From: Candidatus Ventricola intestinavium
Lineage (GTDB): Bacteria > Bacillota > Clostridia > Christensenellales > Aristaeellaceae
Direction of reading: 5' to 3'
Assembly (NCBI GenBank): GCA_018715105.1
Contig: DVMG01000186.1
Span: forward strand, 1 to 8,332
Length of the DNA: 8,332 nucleotides
The notes beneath the pieces are model-generated. The model ran no database searches and was not told the origin of the DNA. It worked only from the letters and a program-made list of their open reading frames with translations. The translations under genes were made by a program, and so were the position numbers. Positions within the stretch are counted from its first letter, which is position 1, and each line of letters opens with the position of its first letter. Shown here one piece after another: positions 6,086-8,332 of the stretch.

Positions 6086-6134
6086 AAGAAGGAGAAGCGC
6101 ATGCGGACGCATGCCCGGATCCTTCGCCTTTTCC
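6086..6134. terminator. Imperfect two-part hairpin between convergent operons
   Basis: Between the SNF2 stop (6081) and the convergent permease stop (6147), GCATGCG (6099-6105) pairs with CGCATGC (6108-6114). Around it AAGGAGAAG (6089-6097) pairs with CTTCGCCTT (6122-6130) with one mismatch. Neither strand has a good T run after the stem: the + strand has only TTTT (6129-6132), partly inside the stem. The position fits a weak bidirectional terminator. Confidence 0.4.
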
Positions 6135-6146
6135 CAAACAGCCGGA

Positions 6147-6938
6147 TTACCTTTTGAGAAACTGCTCATAGCCGAAACGGCCCATGGCCTTCTTCATCAG
6201 AAGGCCCGCAAGCAGAGCGCACAGGCATCCGATTCCAAGCAAAATCCAGGCACTGATCAGCAGCACGCCTGCAAATTGGCCGATGACCAGCGCAAGCACG
6301 GGGAGAAGCAGGAAAACGGCTCCCTGCTGCGCGTCCTCGACGCTCTGCGCCTTGACAGAGACACGCACGATGAGGGTGATGGCAATCATGGAAAGCGCGG
6401 GCGAAACCAGAAGCATGATCAGCAGCCACTCAATTCCCGGCAGAATCAAACCGCCGGATAACAGCAGGACCACGGTTTCAAAGACGAACAGCATGAGGAA
6501 AAAGGAGAGCAGGGATACCGCCATGCTCAGAAGAAAAGAGGCCAGCACTTTGGCGCGGAAGATCTGTTTGAGCGAAAGCGGGCTATACAAAAGCGTTTCC
6601 AGCGTGCTTTTTTCCTTTTCCCCCACAAACGAGCTTGCGGACATCACGGAAGACTCCATGACGGGGACAATCAGAAAAAACACGGGCAGAATGTGGTTGA
6701 ACACAAGTTCGGACGCCGTTCTTTCAAAGCCGGCAGAAGAGGCCTGAGGCGGGAGGAGCGCGAGCAGGCTTTGAAAATCCGAGGCTTCCTCCGGGACAAA
6801 ATAGATCAGCAGCACAAAGACCACGGGCAGCAGGACGGTCAGAACAAGGGGGACGATGAGCAGTGTCAGAAGCATCCGACGGTTGGCCGTGATTTCATAC
6901 AGGTCCTTTTTAACGATGGCGGTCATAGCGCTGTTCAT
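6147..6938 (-). CDS. ABC-2 type transporter permease
   Basis: This is a membrane subunit of an ABC exporter, 263 residues. Six hydrophobic spans are visible at about 23-48, 82-102, 131-155, 161-192, 207-229 and 230-248, with short polar ends. Between spans two and three lies the signature cytosolic segment FVGEKEKSTLETLLYSPLS (104-122), typical of NatB-like and other ABC-2 permeases. The long extracytoplasmic stretch between spans one and two (about 49-80) is also characteristic. The start ATG (6936-6938) is preceded by GAAGGAGG with 7 bases of spacing. The frame is open to 7007, but that part overlaps the ATPase gene. Only two bases separate the ATPase stop (6941) from this start, so the two are coupled and form one transporter. 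The substrate (ion, drug, peptide or lipid) cannot be read from the sequence. The gene ends convergently 65 bases from the SNF2 gene. Confidence 0.9.
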   Translation of the reverse strand: MNSAMTAIVKKDLYEITANRRMLLTLLIVPLVLTVLLPVVFVLLIYFVPEEASDFQSLLALLPPQASSAGFERTASELVFNHILPVFFLIVPVMESSVMSASSFVGEKEKSTLETLLYSPLSLKQIFRAKVLASFLLSMAVSLLSFFLMLFVFETVVLLLSGGLILPGIEWLLIMLLVSPALSMIAITLIVRVSVKAQSVEDAQQGAVFLLLPVLALVIGQFAGVLLISAWILLGIGCLCALLAGLLMKKAMGRFGYEQFLKR

Positions 6939-6940
6939 GA

Positions 6941-7849
6941 TTACGCCTCCTTCTGATGCGCGGTGAGATGAAAATAGAGATCTTCCAAAGAAGGCTGCTC
7001 GGGGCAAACGCTGTAAATACGCATGCCGGATTCCACGCCCATGCGCACGAGAGGGGGAATCTCCTCCTGCGTTTGAATACAGATCTCATAGGTGTTTTCG
7101 CCGGTTTTTCGATAGGATGCAGGAGCGGATCCTCCCGACGCCCGGATTTTAACCCGCATCCCCAGACCCAGCCGGGCACGAAGCGCATCAAGGGAGCCCT
7201 CGGCAAGCAGGCGTCCCCTGTCCATCAGGCCGTAACGCGTGCAGATCTCCTGCGCATAGCGAAGCTGATGGGTGCAAAGAAACACCGTGATCCCCTTTTC
7301 TCTGGCCAGACTGCGGAGGAGGGCGTTGACGTTCTGCGCACTTCGGGGATCCAGGCCGGATGTGGGCTCGTCCAGAAACAGAACCGGGGGCTCATGCATC
7401 AGCGCTCTTGCCAGGGAAAGACGCTGGCGCATACCGGTTGAGTAGGAGGCCAGCTTTTGATGCGCAGCATCGGATAATTCCAGCCGGCTGAGCAGAGCGT
7501 CTGTGCGCTGCCTGCTTTTTGCCGGGCTCAGACCGAACAGCGCGCCGTAAAACTCAAGATTCTGCAGGCCGGTTAAAGCATGATACATCTGGGCATGTTC
7601 CGTTACCACGCCGCAGAGGCCATGCACAGTTTCCGGGTGGCGCGCCGGGTTGATGCCAAGGAGGCTGCAGCTTCCTCCGGTGGGAGTCAGCATGCCGCTG
7701 AGCAGCTTGACGGTCGTGGTCTTTCCCGCGCCGTTTGGCCCCAGAAACCCGAAGATTTCACCTTGTTCCAGCCGGAGGCAGACCGAATCGACGGCCTTTT
7801 TGCCATTATCGTATGTTTTTGACAGATGATCCAATGTGATGGCAGGCAT
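6941..7849 (-). CDS. ABC transporter ATP-binding protein (NatA/CcmA-like)
   Basis: This is the cytoplasmic ATPase that powers the adjacent ABC-2 permease, 302 residues. All nucleotide-binding marks are intact (numbered from this start): Walker A GPNGAGKT (37-44), the Q-loop region with VVTEHAQMYHALTG (about 82-95; Glu in place of the usual Gln, as in some exporters of this class), signature YSTGMRQRLSLARA (136-149), Walker B VLFLDEP (156-162), D-loop SGLD (164-167) and H-loop His194. A C-terminal ~85-residue extension follows, as in NatA/DrrA-like ATPases. The open frame begins at ATG 7855, but GGAGG (7857-7861 on the minus strand) is only one base from it. ATG 7849 has 7-base spacing and gives MPAITLDHL, the usual beginning. 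It follows the upstream gene with a two-base gap and precedes the permease by two bases. Single-domain ATPases of this type usually dimerise. Confidence 0.93.
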   Translation of the reverse strand: MPAITLDHLSKTYDNGKKAVDSVCLRLEQGEIFGFLGPNGAGKTTTVKLLSGMLTPTGGSCSLLGINPARHPETVHGLCGVVTEHAQMYHALTGLQNLEFYGALFGLSPAKSRQRTDALLSRLELSDAAHQKLASYSTGMRQRLSLARALMHEPPVLFLDEPTSGLDPRSAQNVNALLRSLAREKGITVFLCTHQLRYAQEICTRYGLMDRGRLLAEGSLDALRARLGLGMRVKIRASGGSAPASYRKTGENTYEICIQTQEEIPPLVRMGVESGMRIYSVCPEQPSLEDLYFHLTAHQKEA

Positions 7850-7851
7850 GT

Positions 7852-8332
7852 TCATCCCTCCCCGTTGACTTTTAAACGCCGAAGAATATTCTGAAAACAG
7901 TCGTTTTGTGCAAGAGGGGCGAATGCGGGATTGTCTGCCACCGCCTCCGCCATGCTTTTGCGCACAAGGTTTTCGTCTCTTGGCGGGTCGCCGCCGAGCG
8001 TCAGCACGTCTTCAAGCCAATCGTCCAGCAGGTTCAAGTAGGAATCCCCGCGAAGACGAAGCGGATAGATGCCGCTTTCGGCCAGCGCGGCATATCGCTC
8101 CAGCAAATCAAGCGCCTTCTCCTGCCGGTCAAGGGCCATGAATCCCTGAGCAGCCAAAAGGTAAGAGGTCAGCAAGAGGCCCGGATGCAAAACATCCAGG
8201 TGAAAGGCGGTTTCCAGACAGGTGATTCGCTGCCAGGTTTCTTCAAAGCTCTTCTCATCCTCCAGGCAAGCGCCCATATAAGAGGAAAGAAACGAAAGCA
8301 ATTCGCAGATGGAGCGATAGATCCCCACCTGA
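7852..8332 (-). CDS. Helical-repeat C-terminal domain, probably of an HTH regulator (partial, 5' end outside window)
   Basis: The frame is open to the right edge of the window, so the N-terminus is missing; the GTG at 8328 is probably internal. About 160 residues are visible. They look alpha-helical with a TPR-like element (AAQGFMALDRQEKALDLLERY). The conserved-looking end includes PLRLRGDSYLNLLDDWLED, then PPRDENLVRKSMAEAVADNP and AFAPL. From memory this resembles the C-terminal half of Firmicute XRE-type regulators of about 350-400 residues (HGD, PRDE and NPAF patterns), but the HTH itself is not in view. The gene's TGA (7852-7854) touches the start of the ABC ATPase gene, so it is co-transcribed with the transporter. 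A role in controlling the exporter is inferred from that position. The coding call is firm; the family call is moderate. Confidence 0.65.
   Translation of the reverse strand, partial: QVGIYRSICELLSFLSSYMGACLEDEKSFEETWQRITCLETAFHLDVLHPGLLLTSYLLAAQGFMALDRQEKALDLLERYAALAESGIYPLRLRGDSYLNLLDDWLEDVLTLGGDPPRDENLVRKSMAEAVADNPAFAPLAQNDCFQNILRRLKVNGEG

Noticed and set aside
4249..6102. Long antisense open frame (617 codons) opposite the SNF2 gene
   Set aside because: The sense frame has all SNF2 motifs. The antisense product is rich in His, Arg, Pro and Gln with no recognisable domain, as expected from a shadow frame in GC-rich DNA.

Overview
The window looks like chromosomal DNA of a GC-rich Firmicute, most likely a gut-type clostridial lineage. 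The support is strong AAGGAG/GGAGG ribosome binding sites 6-9 bases before starts, TTG starts, tightly overlapping operons, and family matches (PucR regulator, AzlC/AzlD, DUF1653, a clostridial-style NdpA protein, a NatA/ABC-2 transporter). GC is high (roughly 60% by eye, not counted). The genus cannot be read from the sequence. No rRNA, tRNA, CRISPR array, transposase, integrase or phage structural gene was seen.

Region 1 (1-2639, + strand). The tail of an unseen upstream gene appears to end in a clear Rho-independent terminator (57-96). A sigma-A type promoter with an extended -10 (116-144) then drives a four-gene operon: a PucR-family regulator, a DUF1653 protein, and the two subunits of a branched-chain amino acid exporter, AzlC and AzlD. 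Every junction overlaps by 4-8 bases, so the genes are probably translationally coupled. The simplest reading is a regulator controlling its own operon and amino acid export.

Region 2 (2640-6146, + strand). After a 125-base gap with a 14-base tandem repeat and a hairpin, three genes follow in one direction: an NdpA/YejK (NA37) nucleoid-associated protein, a 125-residue protein carrying the core motifs of a RecB/Cas4-like PD-(D/E)XK nuclease, and a compact SNF2-family DNA translocase with a distinct N-terminal region. A DNA-binding protein, a minimal nuclease and a translocase suggest a DNA-processing module (repair, recombination or defence). I know of no named system with exactly this composition, and it is the best candidate in the window for something undescribed. 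Imperfect, partly similar hairpins lie on both sides of it.

Region 3 (6147-8332, - strand). Convergent to region 2 is an operon read right to left: the C-terminal part of a helical repeat protein (probably the sensor half of an HTH regulator, cut by the window edge), an ABC ATPase and an ABC-2 type permease. The junctions are almost gapless. The layout suggests a regulator-controlled exporter of unknown substrate.

Annotated starts that differ from the longest ORF were chosen from ribosome binding site spacing and family N-termini: pucR-like TTG 199, ndpA-like TTG 2765, nuclease ATG 3840, SNF2 ATG 4285, permease ATG 6938 and ATPase ATG 7849.
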